Below, piece by piece: positions 9,001-16,328 of a stretch of 25,720 nt of DNA. This DNA comes from Bacteroidota bacterium. GTDB lineage: Bacteria > Bacteroidota > Bacteroidia > Bacteroidales > GCA-2748055. The notes under the pieces are model-generated. The model saw only the letters and a list, made by a program, of their open reading frames with translations, did no database searches and was not told the origin of the DNA. Made by a program: the position numbers and the translations under genes. Numbering within the stretch: position 1 is the first letter of the stretch; each line of letters opens with the position of its first letter. The DNA lies in contig JAAEOI010000331.1 of NCBI GenBank assembly GCA_024244665.1, forward strand, positions 1 to 25,720, read 5' to 3'.

Positions 9001-9649
9001 AGGCACCCGGACTGAGGTGGACAGTATCGGATCGATGTTTGAATCGCTGGATTGGGACTGTATTAGTCTTACCGGCCAGGAAGCCTCTGAAGATGTCATA
9101 TCGAAGGTGAATAATCCCCGGGTACTCCACCTGGCCACCCATGGTTATTTTGCAAAGGATAAAAAGCAGGAACCTGACAATGGCTCCTTTGATCAAAACT
9201 CAAGGTCTTATACTTTCGATCTGGATACATATACAAAATCCTGCCTCTTTTTTTCAGGGGCACAGAGTACACTTTTTTATGCCTATGACTACCAGGAAGG
9301 GAGTGGGGATGGGATTCTCACTGCATGGGAGATCATGGAGATGAATCTTGACAGTACTGAACTGGTGGTGCTGAGTGCCTGTGATTCGGGACTGGGAGAG
9401 GTCCTCGCCTCAGGAGGGGTATACGGGCTGAGGCGCGCATTCCACCTGGCCGGGGCGCAACGGGTGTTGATAAGCCTGTGGAAAGTGGATGACCAGGCGA
9501 CCCAGCTACTGATGCGGAAGTTTTATTCCAACTGGTTATCCGGAATGCAGATGGATGAATCGCTGATCTCAGCCAAACTTTACCTGATGAACGAAACAGA
9601 GTTTAATCACCCACGATACTGGGCTGCCTTCATCCTATCCGGGATCTAA
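6017..9649 (+). CDS. Secreted TPR-repeat CHAT-domain protein (caspase-like)
   Basis: This is a 1210-residue protein with an N-terminal signal peptide ending near L-S-A-Q-K. Residues from about 50 to 560 are TPR-like helical repeats, for example Y-Y-N-L-A-R-A-Y-F, A-N-N-N-L-A-L-A-Y-Y-Y and L-G-M-V-Y-Y-D-M-G-N. A helical, partly coiled segment runs to about 800. The C-terminal CHAT domain carries the caspase-like dyad: His1042 in L-A-T-H-G-Y-F and Cys1122 in L-S-A-C-D-S-G, followed by G-G-V-Y-G-L-R-R-A-F. Both catalytic residues are present, so it could be an active cysteine peptidase. CHAT proteins are separase/caspase relatives, and several act in bacterial defence. However, no gasdermin, Craspase component or other known partner lies nearby, and the signal peptide points to the periplasm or outside. 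TPRs probably bind a protein ligand or substrate. Its role is not known. Confidence 0.92.
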   Translation: MRITVTILVCLLFLPLSAQKWERLDQKFSQHFADEEYVGALKDAVKEVNYSVKKLDSTDIRYMHSYYNLARAYFSLDEPELAKSYVGIAYALMVPYYQRGADLGDVCELYGRIETELGFHETAASLLSYARDVKAEVYGTRSYEYLQSLYYIADLEMARSEWQQMVDVLAEALAIHEQHFLKNHEYARYANFLGLIYMNNGFNGEATDIFKRALSAYDQTGIEKDFPFGHANNNLALAYYYQSDFRHAAIHFERADSIYLILMEGYSENYMMLLNNLASLYYSWGKPELARGAYLELEQYLEKYPGHSDLNYIQGVENAANYYAEIGEAGNAEKYYIKAIELRHSATPVDHEELAGGILLLAYLYREEGKNELSAETAVEAYKILSKIRPAGDPDLLWVLSFLGEAYFNLHQDQRSMYYYQLAKELIEGTEGVDSLEALPVYNQLGILYHRQKRLSDAVQCLERAHELNPAEPATMINLGMVYYDMGNATEARELHAGAKKIYGERYGTDSPDYGNALIHEIGFKTDFRDFNDDMLEEIREVERICLDGRVDSTSRLFIDCLGAYRSYYFGIKEYHQSVAYGERTLGLVGMSYGKDSRFYAENMLVLADSYVMLGDTENLGLLYEKAYGIAEGLDSLNREILLYIIESGRFNDYYYLEDYQTSRESIEWVIERDKRQFMEMQKIMTLKERAVYSGIQDNISFYNNFLLHFPEDSEVIIRALNYRLFYKGLLMESDRRQREALSQTGDSSIIRMHDEYLQAKNRLANMRSEFGVDVELLDSIESGILQLEREISRQVGEVMALENRSFTWKEIQAVLGEDEAAVEVLQFNPIHQPGYWYVAFIITRESGDFPLCIMNPMEDPKGGEYIDYRTFMESESPGKLSDNLWVRMDEALKGKGTIYFSPDGKYHKLNLESFTDHNGNFAINTYKFNYVNSLKELLLPEIDYSQNRSAMLAGDPSFRMSLASVPDPVPGESSRSVSDFQSRMFPGTHLSELPGTRTEVDSIGSMFESLDWDCISLTGQEASEDVISKVNNPRVLHLATHGYFAKDKKQEPDNGSFDQNSRSYTFDLDTYTKSCLFFSGAQSTLFYAYDYQEGSGDGILTAWEIMEMNLDSTELVVLSACDSGLGEVLASGGVYGLRRAFHLAGAQRVLISLWKVDDQATQLLMRKFYSNWLSGMQMDESLISAKLYLMNETEFNHPRYWAAFILSGI

Positions 9650-9796
9650 GCATACATGGGGTAGCTGAAGATCGGCAAGGTGTTCATGGCCTTCATGCAA
9701 GAATCCCCATCCTTTTTCTTTGACCTTTGCCAGAACCCGGGGTCCGAAGTTACAGGCCCCCGTCAGGATGAGAATTGTTATTTCAGGCTTAATCAT
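9635..9796 (-). CDS. Possible 53-residue small ORF after the exporter operon
   Basis: An ATG at 9796 overlaps the last codons of the ABC permease gene and opens a frame of 53 codons with stop TAG at 9635. The product starts M-I-K-P-E-I-T-I-L-I-L-T-G and ends L-C-L-type residues before D-P-G. The frame fills the gap between the permease and the convergent CHAT gene and overlaps the end of the latter by 15 bases. The overlapping start would allow translational coupling. I recognise no family. It may be a chance frame; the only support is its exact fit and the absence of another feature in 9650-9788. Confidence 0.2.
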   Translation of the reverse strand: MIKPEITILILTGACNFGPRVLAKVKEKGWGFLHEGHEHLADLQLPHVCLDPG

Positions 9797-10505
9797 CCCG
9801 TCTGATAAAGCGTCGGAACAGGATTGAAATGATAACTATATGGATTGCCAGTGAGATCAGGAAATAGAGCCAGAACTGGGTCTGAGACTCTGACAGGAAT
9901 ACCCTTCCTGGCCAGAACATGGGGCTGTAGGCCCCCAGCCAGTTGAGGGGTGGCGACAGGATGAAATCCAGCAGAGGCCCCAAAAGCAGTACCGAGAATC
10001 CTTTTGCAATGGCCATACCCATTACCTTATTGTCGGCAAATGCCCCCAGGAAAAGCAGCATCATAAGGGATTGGCTGGACAGAAGTGCAGAGAGAAGGAT
10101 CATGGCAACTATTCCAAGGGTACCCTGTATCCCCAGCAAAAGCTGAAACAGGATCACAAAGATGAAGCTCAGGAACATGGGAATTCCGAGACGAAGCTTC
10201 AGGTAGCCGGTTTTGCCGGCCGGTGTAACTGAGATGGCAGTGATGATCCCCCCGTCGCGCTCGTCGATCAGGATAAATCCGTAGACCATTCCTGTCATCA
10301 TGGGGATCAGCAGCATGAAGAAGAAACCTGCATTCCTGAACCAGGGATTGATGTCGAAAGCCCATGTTTCCGCCACAAACTCCGCTACAAGGGGGAAGAT
10401 GAACGTCATCAGGGCCCAGAGGATGAATGGAACAGCCATGCTGAGGATCAGCATGGGATCTCCCCTCAACAATTTAATGTCATATGTAATGGCCCGCCTG
10501 TTCAT
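9789..10505 (-). CDS. ABC-2 type exporter permease, second subunit
   Basis: This 238-residue membrane protein has about six hydrophobic segments, for example M-A-V-P-F-I-L-W-A-L-M, M-L-L-I-P-M-M-T-G-M-V-Y and L-I-S-L-A-I-H-I-V-I-I-S-I-L. The cytosolic loop I-D-E-R-D-G-G-I-I-T-A-I-S-V-T-P before the middle helices is the typical ABC-2 segment that meets the ATPase. It resembles permeases annotated as fluoroquinolone-export type, a recalled similarity that does not prove the substrate. The gene is last in the three-gene exporter operon; it starts 8 bases after the stop of the first permease. The two permeases probably form a heterodimer with an ATPase dimer. The actual substrate could be a drug, lipid or peptide. 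Confidence 0.88.
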   Translation of the reverse strand: MNRRAITYDIKLLRGDPMLILSMAVPFILWALMTFIFPLVAEFVAETWAFDINPWFRNAGFFFMLLIPMMTGMVYGFILIDERDGGIITAISVTPAGKTGYLKLRLGIPMFLSFIFVILFQLLLGIQGTLGIVAMILLSALLSSQSLMMLLFLGAFADNKVMGMAIAKGFSVLLLGPLLDFILSPPLNWLGAYSPMFWPGRVFLSESQTQFWLYFLISLAIHIVIISILFRRFIRRDD

Positions 10506-10513
10506 GTCCGTTC

Positions 10514-11197
10514 CTAATGGTATACAAGATTTTTATTGATCCGCCAACGGCAAAAAAGAAATGCCACAACTCCCCAAACAGCCAGCAGCAGCAGATCAAG
10601 GATGATTCTCCAGGTAGGCAAGGGATCCACAGCCCCCAGCATGATGTCCAGGGAGGCAATATAGGGGAGAAAGAGGAAGGCGGGGTTGGAATCCAGCAGG
10701 AGGTAGGGTACAACCGGCAATGCGATCACCAAAGATACAGCCATGATATTTCCGAAGTACTGATTGATGGTATCGACACCCGATGCCACGGCCAGACCAA
10801 GCATCACAAATATTCCTGCCGTGAAGAGTGTGGTGAAAAATACCAGGATGGTATATGTTGAAACCGTCCATGAGGGAAGGTAGATCAGGATGCTCATTGT
10901 GATGGCTATCAGGGATAGGGAGAGGGTTTTGGCCCAGATGTATTGTGTGGGTTTAAGGGGGGTGATAAAGAGGGACTGCATAACATTCTGCTGTTTTTCC
11001 AGCAGGATCAGAGCACCAACAAATATCACTCCAAGCATGGTGGTGTCGGAAAGGATCATGATCAGTGAAACCATCATCCGGTTTTCTGCGGGAAGGTTCA
11101 ACAGGATCACCACGTATATGATACTGACCACCAGGTAAACCATCCAGAAGCCCTGTCTCCATTGCAGGAGAATCTCCTTTTTCAGCAGCTCTCTCAT
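10514..11197 (-). CDS. ABC-2 type exporter permease, first subunit
   Basis: This 227-residue membrane protein opens with a short amphipathic N-terminus (M-R-E-L-L-K-K-E-I-L-L-Q-W-R). About six hydrophobic segments follow, including M-L-G-V-I-F-V-G-A-L-I-L-L. The loop E-K-Q-Q-N-V-M-Q-S-L-F-I-T-P-L-K-P lies after the second helix pair, in the place where ABC-2 permeases contact the ATPase. The start codon directly follows the ATPase stop (11198), which means very tight coupling. It pairs with the downstream permease at 9789-10505. Both are short, as in the Rv2686c-Rv2687c type of two-permease exporters, to which I compare them only by layout and general sequence look. The substrate cannot be inferred. 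Confidence 0.88.
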   Translation of the reverse strand: MRELLKKEILLQWRQGFWMVYLVVSIIYVVILLNLPAENRMMVSLIMILSDTTMLGVIFVGALILLEKQQNVMQSLFITPLKPTQYIWAKTLSLSLIAITMSILIYLPSWTVSTYTILVFFTTLFTAGIFVMLGLAVASGVDTINQYFGNIMAVSLVIALPVVPYLLLDSNPAFLFLPYIASLDIMLGAVDPLPTWRIILDLLLLAVWGVVAFLFCRWRINKNLVYH

Positions 11198-12055
11198 CTA
11201 CTGGATCAAATGATGACCGGTTACCTTGATGAAAATCTCCTCAAGGGAGGCTTCCAGGGTATGGATGGTCTCGATTTTACGGTTCCGGATCACCTCCATA
11301 AATTCATGATTATCAGACAGCTTGTCCAGGGGGAAATCACGGTTTTCCTGTGTGCCGTTCTCATAGTAGCTAACCCTGACCACCTTCCTGCCATGTTGCA
11401 GTTTCAGGTTCTGAGTGGAGTCGATCACCGGCAGGGTGCCTTCCACCATGAAGGCAATGTTATCGCACAGCTCTTCAGCATCGGCCATGTGGTGAGTGGT
11501 CAGGAAGATGGTGGCTCCGTTTTTCTGCAGGTTGAGTATGATGTCCTTCATGACCCTGGCATTGCGAGGATCGAGCCCCGCTGTGGGCTCATCCAGGAAG
11601 AGGATATCCGGGTTGTTCAGCAGAGCACGGACAAAATTTAGCCGCATCTTCATTCCCTTGGAGAATGCCTCCACCCGTGTATCCTTGTCGCCCAAGAGTT
11701 CAACCATTTCCAGCAACTCCTCCGGGTGGCGGGTTTCCATTTTGAAAAAGGAGGCAAACAGTTCAAGGTTCTCCAGGGCTGTCAGTTTCAGGTAGAGGTT
11801 GGGGAATTCAAAGGCTACGCCAATTTTTTCGTAGAAGGAGCGCTCTTTTTTTTCGGGATTGCTTCCGTTGACCCGGACCGATCCTTTAAATCCCCGGAGC
11901 AGTCCGTTGAGCACCTTCTGGGTTGTGCTTTTCCCGGCGCCCGAAGGCCCCAGGAACCCGAATATTTCGCCCTTGCTCACTTTAAAACTGATTCCCTTTA
12001 ATACGGGGTGATCCGATCCCGGATAGGTGTAGGTCATGCCGTCAACCTGTATCAT
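11198..12055 (-). CDS. ABC exporter ATP-binding protein
   Basis: This 285-residue ATPase drives the two permeases encoded downstream. Walker A is G-P-S-G-A-G-K-S-T at 36-44. The Q-loop position reads F-E-F-P, with Glu83 where many ABC proteins have Gln. The signature is F-S-K-G-M at 131-135, a variant of LSGGQ seen in ABC-2 exporters. Walker B is I-L-F-L-D-E at 151-156, with D-loop G-L-D-P, and the H-loop is His188 in T-T-H-H-M. About 70 residues follow as a C-terminal regulatory extension ending in an E-A-S-L-E-E-I-F-I-K-V-T motif, typical of drug/lipid exporter ATPases. It is first in the operon. Upstream lies an esterase relic and no adjacent regulator gene. Confidence 0.95.
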   Translation of the reverse strand: MIQVDGMTYTYPGSDHPVLKGISFKVSKGEIFGFLGPSGAGKSTTQKVLNGLLRGFKGSVRVNGSNPEKKERSFYEKIGVAFEFPNLYLKLTALENLELFASFFKMETRHPEELLEMVELLGDKDTRVEAFSKGMKMRLNFVRALLNNPDILFLDEPTAGLDPRNARVMKDIILNLQKNGATIFLTTHHMADAEELCDNIAFMVEGTLPVIDSTQNLKLQHGRKVVRVSYYENGTQENRDFPLDKLSDNHEFMEVIRNRKIETIHTLEASLEEIFIKVTGHHLIQ

Positions 12056-12080
12056 GAGTAGTGTGGCTGGTGTTGGTGAA

Positions 12081-12216
12081 TTAGCGTTCCATCTTCAGGA
12101 TCTCACTATCCATGGTGAGCTAGTCGTATACCTTCCCGTGCCGGGCCATAAGCACAGGGCTCGTTGTCAAAAAAAAGAAGAAGGGTAACCAGGGGTACTT
12201 GAATCAGTTTTCCCAT
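12081..12216 (-). pseudogene. Relic of the 5' end of an esterase-like gene (frameshift and stops)
   Basis: From ATG at 12216 the frame reads a signal peptide M-G-K-L-I-Q-V-P-L-V-T-L-L-L-F. It meets a run of eight T on the coding strand (12169-12176). Removing one T joins it to the frame T-T-S-P-V-L-M-A-R-H-G-K-V-Y-D, then a TAG at 12120-12122, then L-T-M-D-S-E-I-L-K-M-E-R and a TAA at 12081-12083. The order G-K-V-Y-(x)-x-L-T-M-x-S-x-I-L resembles, from memory, the mature N-terminus of Bacteroidota secreted esterases of the S-formylglutathione-hydrolase-like family. Nothing of the rest follows; the ABC ATPase start lies 25 bases on. I read this as a truncated, frameshifted fragment. The frameshift could be a homopolymer sequencing error, but the two stops would remain. 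Confidence 0.42.
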
Positions 12217-12260
12217 GGGGTTTTAGTCAAGGTATAACTTACTCCCCATAAAGATAAAAC

Positions 12261-13169
12261 TTATTTCCAGTCGTAGGGAGTAACCTGGTAGACGTAGTAG
12301 TTGAGCCAGTTTGAAAAGAGAAGGCTGGCATGTGCCCTCCACTTGATAATGGGTTCACTGTCGGGATTATCGTCTGGGAAATAGTTTTCCGGGACAGCTG
12401 TTCCAAGTCCCTTTGCCCGATCCCGATCATACTCATTTTTCAGGGTGAGGGGGTTGTACTCCAGGTGCCCTGAAATAAAAATATGCCGGTTGTCCTTTGA
12501 CAAAACAATATTGGATCCTACCTCGGGCGACCATGCCAGCGGGACCAGGTCGGGATGGTTTTTTATATCCTCAAGCCGGTTCTCGGTATACCTGCTGTGC
12601 GGGGCCGGGAAGAGGTCGTCAAATCCGCGGACCAGGTGGTGCTTCCTGTCAGTAATCCGGTGGTCGAATATCCCGAATGCCTTTTGGGGCAGGGGGTATT
12701 TCTGAATACCATAGTGGTGGTAGAGCCCAGCCTGGGCACCCCAGCAAATATGCATGGTGCTGGATACATTGGTCTTGCTCCACTCCATCACCTCAACAAG
12801 TGTGTCCCAGTAGTCGACCTGCTCAAACTCCAGGTGCTCCACCGGCGCACCTGTGATGATCAGTCCGTCGTAACGCTGATCCCTGATCTCATCAAAGGTT
12901 TTGTAGAACACCTCCATATGCTCGCGGGAGGTGTTCTTTGATTCATGCTCATCCATATAGACCAGGTCCAGCTCCACCTGTAGGGGGGTGTTGGCCAGTG
13001 AGCGGAGCAGGTCGGCTTCGGTCACTTCCTTTACAGGCATCAGGTTCAGCAGTGCAATCCGGAGTGGCCTTATATCCTGGTGCATGGCCTTGCTCTCGTC
13101 CATGATGAATATGTTCTCTTTCTTCAGCTCTTCAACTGCAGGCAGGTTGGTGGGTACATTAATGGGCAT
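12261..13169 (-). CDS. metAA: MetA-family homoserine O-acyltransferase, predicted acetyl-CoA type
   Basis: This enzyme activates homoserine for methionine synthesis in the cytoplasm. The 302-residue protein matches MetA along its whole length, starting [10 protein letters not shown]. The catalytic residues are visible: Cys142 in H-I-C-W-G-A-Q-A-G, His235 in S-G-H-L-E-Y-N and Glu237. The segment P-A-P-H-S-R-Y at 188-194 and the ending [11 protein letters not shown] are family hallmarks. Residue 111, in G-A-P-V-E-H, is Glu. In published work on Bacillus cereus MetA, Glu111 gives acetyl-CoA use, while E. coli MetA has Gly there and uses succinyl-CoA. I therefore predict O-acetylhomoserine as the product, although automatic annotation usually says succinyltransferase. 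I saw no SAM riboswitch in the leader. The gene stands alone between two gene relics. Confidence 0.95.
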   Translation of the reverse strand: MPINVPTNLPAVEELKKENIFIMDESKAMHQDIRPLRIALLNLMPVKEVTEADLLRSLANTPLQVELDLVYMDEHESKNTSREHMEVFYKTFDEIRDQRYDGLIITGAPVEHLEFEQVDYWDTLVEVMEWSKTNVSSTMHICWGAQAGLYHHYGIQKYPLPQKAFGIFDHRITDRKHHLVRGFDDLFPAPHSRYTENRLEDIKNHPDLVPLAWSPEVGSNIVLSKDNRHIFISGHLEYNPLTLKNEYDRDRAKGLGTAVPENYFPDDNPDSEPIIKWRAHASLLFSNWLNYYVYQVTPYDWK

Positions 13170-13255
13170 AACTCAATATTTCCTTTTATAACTACAAAGG
13201 AAGCGGAATTGTTTGCTTTTATTGTTATTTTTCATCGTATAAAAAATTTACATAG

Positions 13256-13561
13256 TATCATCAAAAGAAAAAAAACCTCCATATCCTACGAAAAGTCTGG
13301 ATCTATATACATGGTTTTACAGCTCTTTTATGGTTTATCATCCGGGTTATACCTAAGCCCAGCCGGGCTGTTTATCCCTGTCAGAAGGCTGCATTTCCCA
13401 TCGCCTCGGCATTTGTACTCTGGCTGACCGGAACCCTGTTCTCATTCAGGTTATTCAGGGATGCAGGTTCCCTTTTGAGAAAAAACCGGTCAATTGGTCC
13501 GCTCGGCCTGCATGTTGTCGCAGGTCATAAAGGCCATTCTATACCCCTTGTAAAATTGTAA
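13256..13561 (+). pseudogene. Open frame of a small membrane protein with no start codon (gene fragment)
   Basis: Between a TAG at 13253 and a TAA at 13559-13561 there are 101 open codons that read like real protein but contain no ATG, GTG or TTG near the beginning. The sequence includes W-I-Y-I-H-G-F-T-A-L-L-W-F-I-I-R-V-I-P-K, then P-S-R-A-V-Y-P-C-Q-K-A-A-F-P-I-A-S-A, then a second hydrophobic stretch F-V-L-W-L-T-G-T-L-F-S. The P-K-P-S-R-A-x-Y-P-C-x-x-A-A pattern is one I associate, from memory, with N-terminal membrane segments found near DUF362 iron-sulfur proteins in Bacteroidota. The last 20 residues lose that character. I read it as a broken or 3'-truncated gene. It occupies most of the 430-base gap between metA and the histidine kinase gene. 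Confidence 0.45.
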
Positions 13562-13599
13562 CTTCAAAGCCCATGAGATGTATAAAGCCCCGAAACACT

Positions 13600-14934
13600 C
13601 TATTTGGTGCTGAATACCAGCTGAAATTCACTTCCCTCTCCCGGGCTTGAAGTGACATGGATTCGTCCGCTGTGAAGACGCATAATGTGCTGGGCGAAGC
13701 TGAGGCCTACCCCGCTGCCCTCCTCCCGGGTTGAATAGAACGGAATGAAAATGTGGTCCATCTGGTCCGGTGGGATACCGGTCCCGTTATCAGCTACTGA
13801 CAGGTGAAATGCACCTTTTTTCTGCCATGAGGAAAGCCTTATGGTCGGCTGATCGGTATGGGAGAGTGCTTCAAGTGCATTTTTCACCAGGTTGATAAGC
13901 ACCTGCTCAATGAGCCGTTCATCCATCCTGATCTCCATGCCTTCATCCCCGCAATTGACCGATACACTTACCTTCTCCTTGGTAAACTGTTCTCTGTAAA
14001 GTGAGACAAGCCTTTGCAGCAGTTCTGAAGGTAGACAGTTACTTAATTCCAATTCAGGAACCCGGTAGAGGTTGGAGTAAACATCCATAAATTCGGAAAG
14101 TCCTGTGGCCCTACGGTGTATGGCCTCCAGTCCGGTTTTCATCTCATCAATCTCCTGTACAGTCATCTCCGGACTCAGGTTTTCCGAGATATTCCCGGCC
14201 AGGAGCCGGATGGGTGTGACCGAGTTCAGGATCTCGTGCCGGAGCACGCGCATCAGCTTTTGCCATGCGTCCAGTTCATTTTGGTCGATCTCCCGGCTGA
14301 TGTCTCTCACCGAAACAAGACTCACCTTCCTGCCCAGGATTTTTATTTGTGAGGCAAGGAAAATAAGCTGGTAGGGCTTTCCTTCAATCTCTACCTTTTT
14401 GAGCGATTCGGTTCCGTGTTTCATTTCGATCATCCTTTGTGGGAGTCCGGCCGAAACACCCTCCAGAGCACTGATCTGTTCAATCCCATCCAGGTGAAAG
14501 AGCTGAAGGAAGGAGTGGTTGACCATCTCAACCTTTCCATCCTCTTTAAATGCCACAATCCCGAACTGGATATGGTTAATGGTTGCTTTGAAGAAGCGCT
14601 GTTCTGCCTCGCGGTCGAGCCGAACCAGTCTGAAATCCCGGATGATCTCATTGAAACTTCGGTGGATGGCAGAGAAATAGGGATCCTTTCCATCTTTCGC
14701 AAACCGTAGTGTGGGGTCTTCATTCCGGAGAGCCAGTACCAGTCTGAGCAGGTCGCGCCGGATCCTGGTCAGGTACCAGATCAGGAGTGTGGCTTCAAGC
14801 ACCAGCAGGGTGGCCAGCAGGGAGACCGTAAAGGGGAATCCCGGGGTTTGCAAATAGTAACCCAGCAGTACAGCCGTAGCTGTGATGGCCATGATTACTC
14901 CAATAATGGTCCATATGAAACGGCTAAATACCAT
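13600..14934 (-). CDS. Sensor histidine kinase (NtrB/NtrY-like, PAS-containing)
   Basis: This 444-residue membrane kinase probably phosphorylates the NtrC-type regulator encoded just upstream. Two transmembrane helices lie at about 8-25 and 36-56, with only a very short loop between them, so it has almost no extracytoplasmic sensor domain. A PAS-like domain lies at about 112-215 (G-I-V-A-F-K-E-D-G-K-V ... V-S-V-R-D-I-S). The HisKA helix carries His233 in L-R-H-E-I-L-N-S-V-T-P. The ATP-binding domain has N-L-V-K-N-A-L-E-A-L (N box), V-A-D-N-G-T-G-I-P (G1) and G-S-G-V-G-L-S-F-A-Q (G2). Its start overlaps the regulator's end by 11 bases, showing co-translation. The signal is probably sensed in the membrane or cytoplasm. 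Confidence 0.95.
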   Translation of the reverse strand: MVFSRFIWTIIGVIMAITATAVLLGYYLQTPGFPFTVSLLATLLVLEATLLIWYLTRIRRDLLRLVLALRNEDPTLRFAKDGKDPYFSAIHRSFNEIIRDFRLVRLDREAEQRFFKATINHIQFGIVAFKEDGKVEMVNHSFLQLFHLDGIEQISALEGVSAGLPQRMIEMKHGTESLKKVEIEGKPYQLIFLASQIKILGRKVSLVSVRDISREIDQNELDAWQKLMRVLRHEILNSVTPIRLLAGNISENLSPEMTVQEIDEMKTGLEAIHRRATGLSEFMDVYSNLYRVPELELSNCLPSELLQRLVSLYREQFTKEKVSVSVNCGDEGMEIRMDERLIEQVLINLVKNALEALSHTDQPTIRLSSWQKKGAFHLSVADNGTGIPPDQMDHIFIPFYSTREEGSGVGLSFAQHIMRLHSGRIHVTSSPGEGSEFQLVFSTK

Positions 14935-16297
14935 ACTTTTTCATCTTCTGGTAGAGGGTGGAGCGGTTGATCCCCAGTTTCCGGGCTGCTGAGGCCACAT
15001 TTCCCCCTTCGCCCCGAATTGCTTTTTCAATGATGTATTTTTCATTTTCCTCCAGGTTGAGGGAGTTACTTGCTGAGCTCCCTTTCACTGGTGTACTGCG
15101 TGGAAAAAGATGTTCCGGCTCAATCACCTCTTTTTCGGAGAGGATGACCCCTTTCTCAATGGTGTGTTCCAGTTCCCTTATGTTCCCGGGCCAGTTGTGT
15201 TTCACCAGGCTTGCAAGAGCTTTCTCTCCCAGCTTCAGTCCCTGTTTATTGTACTGGCCATTGTATTTCAGGAGGAAGAATCCTGCCAGGACCGGGATGT
15301 CCTCAGTCCTTTCCCTGAGCGGCGGGATCTCCATCTGTATGGCGTTGATGCGGTAGTAGAGATCTTCCCTGAATGTTTTCCGGGTAACCATCTCCTCCAG
15401 CGGCAGGTTGGTTGCGGTGAGGATCCTTACATCAATGGGGACAGGCCTGGATGATCCGACCGGGAATACCTCCTTATTCTGGATAACGGAGAGAAGTTTA
15501 CTCTGGAGGGAGAGGGAAAGGTTCCCCAGTTCATCCAGGAAAAGGGTTCCTCCCGAAGCAATTACAAAGCGGCCGTCTCGCTCCTCCTTCGCATCGGTGA
15601 AGGCTCCTTTTATGTGCCCGAAAAGCTCACTTTCGAAGAGGGTTTCCGGAATAGCTCCAAGGTCCACTTTTACAAAAATTTCATTCTTTCTCTCCGACAG
15701 GCGGTGGATTTCCCGGGCCACTACCTCTTTCCCTGTGCCATTTTCACCCAGGATGAGGACGCTGGCATCGGACGCGGCAATCTTCTCCACAATGCCGGTG
15801 ATCTCTTTCATGGCCTTTGACCGGCAATGGCATACGGTAAAATGGTTCCGGATCTCACCCGACAGGTGGGCCTGTTTTTTTTTCAGCAGGGAGACCTCCA
15901 TCTTACTTTTCCGCAGTTCGTAGGCAGCATGAATGGTGGAGAGGATCTTCTGTTCATCCCATGATTTCATGATGAAGTCGGTCGCCCCTTCCTTCATGGA
16001 TTTTACCGCCAGTTCCACATCTCCGTAGGCGGTGATGAAGACAACTGTGGCCAGGGGATCCTTCTCCAGGATCTGATGCAACCAGAAAATCCCCTCGTTC
16101 CCGCTGGCGATACCGGCTTTGAAATTCATGTCAAGCAGAATCACATCATAAGCCTGTGTGTCGAGGGTGGAGAGGATTAGATTTGGATTTTTCAGTGTAT
16201 CAATCTGTGTAAATTGCCTCGACAGGAACAGTTTCAGCGCAATGAGCAGGTCGTTGTTGTCATCTACAATCAGGATGGAGCCCTCTTTCTTTGGCAT
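14924..16297 (-). CDS. Sigma-54-dependent response regulator, NtrC family
   Basis: This 457-residue enhancer-binding protein has three domains. The receiver has Asp12 and Asp13, the phospho-acceptor Asp56, Thr89 and Lys111 (K-S-W rather than the usual K-P). The AAA+ ATPase has Walker A G-E-N-G-T-G-K near 184-190, Walker B T-L-F-L-D-E near 251-256, and an arginine-finger region R-E-D-L-Y-Y-R. The sigma-54 contact loop reads G-A-F-T-D-A (231-236) instead of G-A-F-T-G-A, a natural variant. A Fis-type helix-turn-helix forms the C-terminus (A-A-R-K-L-G-I-N-R-S-T-L-Y). It is first in the operon with the kinase. The likely target is the divergent permease, since an inverted repeat that fits a dimeric Fis-type site lies in the shared gap. 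Confidence 0.95.
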   Translation of the reverse strand: MPKKEGSILIVDDNNDLLIALKLFLSRQFTQIDTLKNPNLILSTLDTQAYDVILLDMNFKAGIASGNEGIFWLHQILEKDPLATVVFITAYGDVELAVKSMKEGATDFIMKSWDEQKILSTIHAAYELRKSKMEVSLLKKKQAHLSGEIRNHFTVCHCRSKAMKEITGIVEKIAASDASVLILGENGTGKEVVAREIHRLSERKNEIFVKVDLGAIPETLFESELFGHIKGAFTDAKEERDGRFVIASGGTLFLDELGNLSLSLQSKLLSVIQNKEVFPVGSSRPVPIDVRILTATNLPLEEMVTRKTFREDLYYRINAIQMEIPPLRERTEDIPVLAGFFLLKYNGQYNKQGLKLGEKALASLVKHNWPGNIRELEHTIEKGVILSEKEVIEPEHLFPRSTPVKGSSASNSLNLEENEKYIIEKAIRGEGGNVASAARKLGINRSTLYQKMKKYGI

Positions 16298-16328
16298 ATA
16301 AATCCGGTTTTGGCTAAATTTACGTTAT

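Noticed and set aside
6017..9649. CHAT protein as part of a gasdermin or type III-E CRISPR defence system
   Set aside because: No gasdermin, Cas or other defence gene lies nearby, and the protein has a signal peptide.
13170..13255. SAM riboswitch in the metA leader
   Set aside because: I looked for SAM-I and SAM-II core sequences on the metA strand and found none; the leader is A+T-rich without the expected helices.
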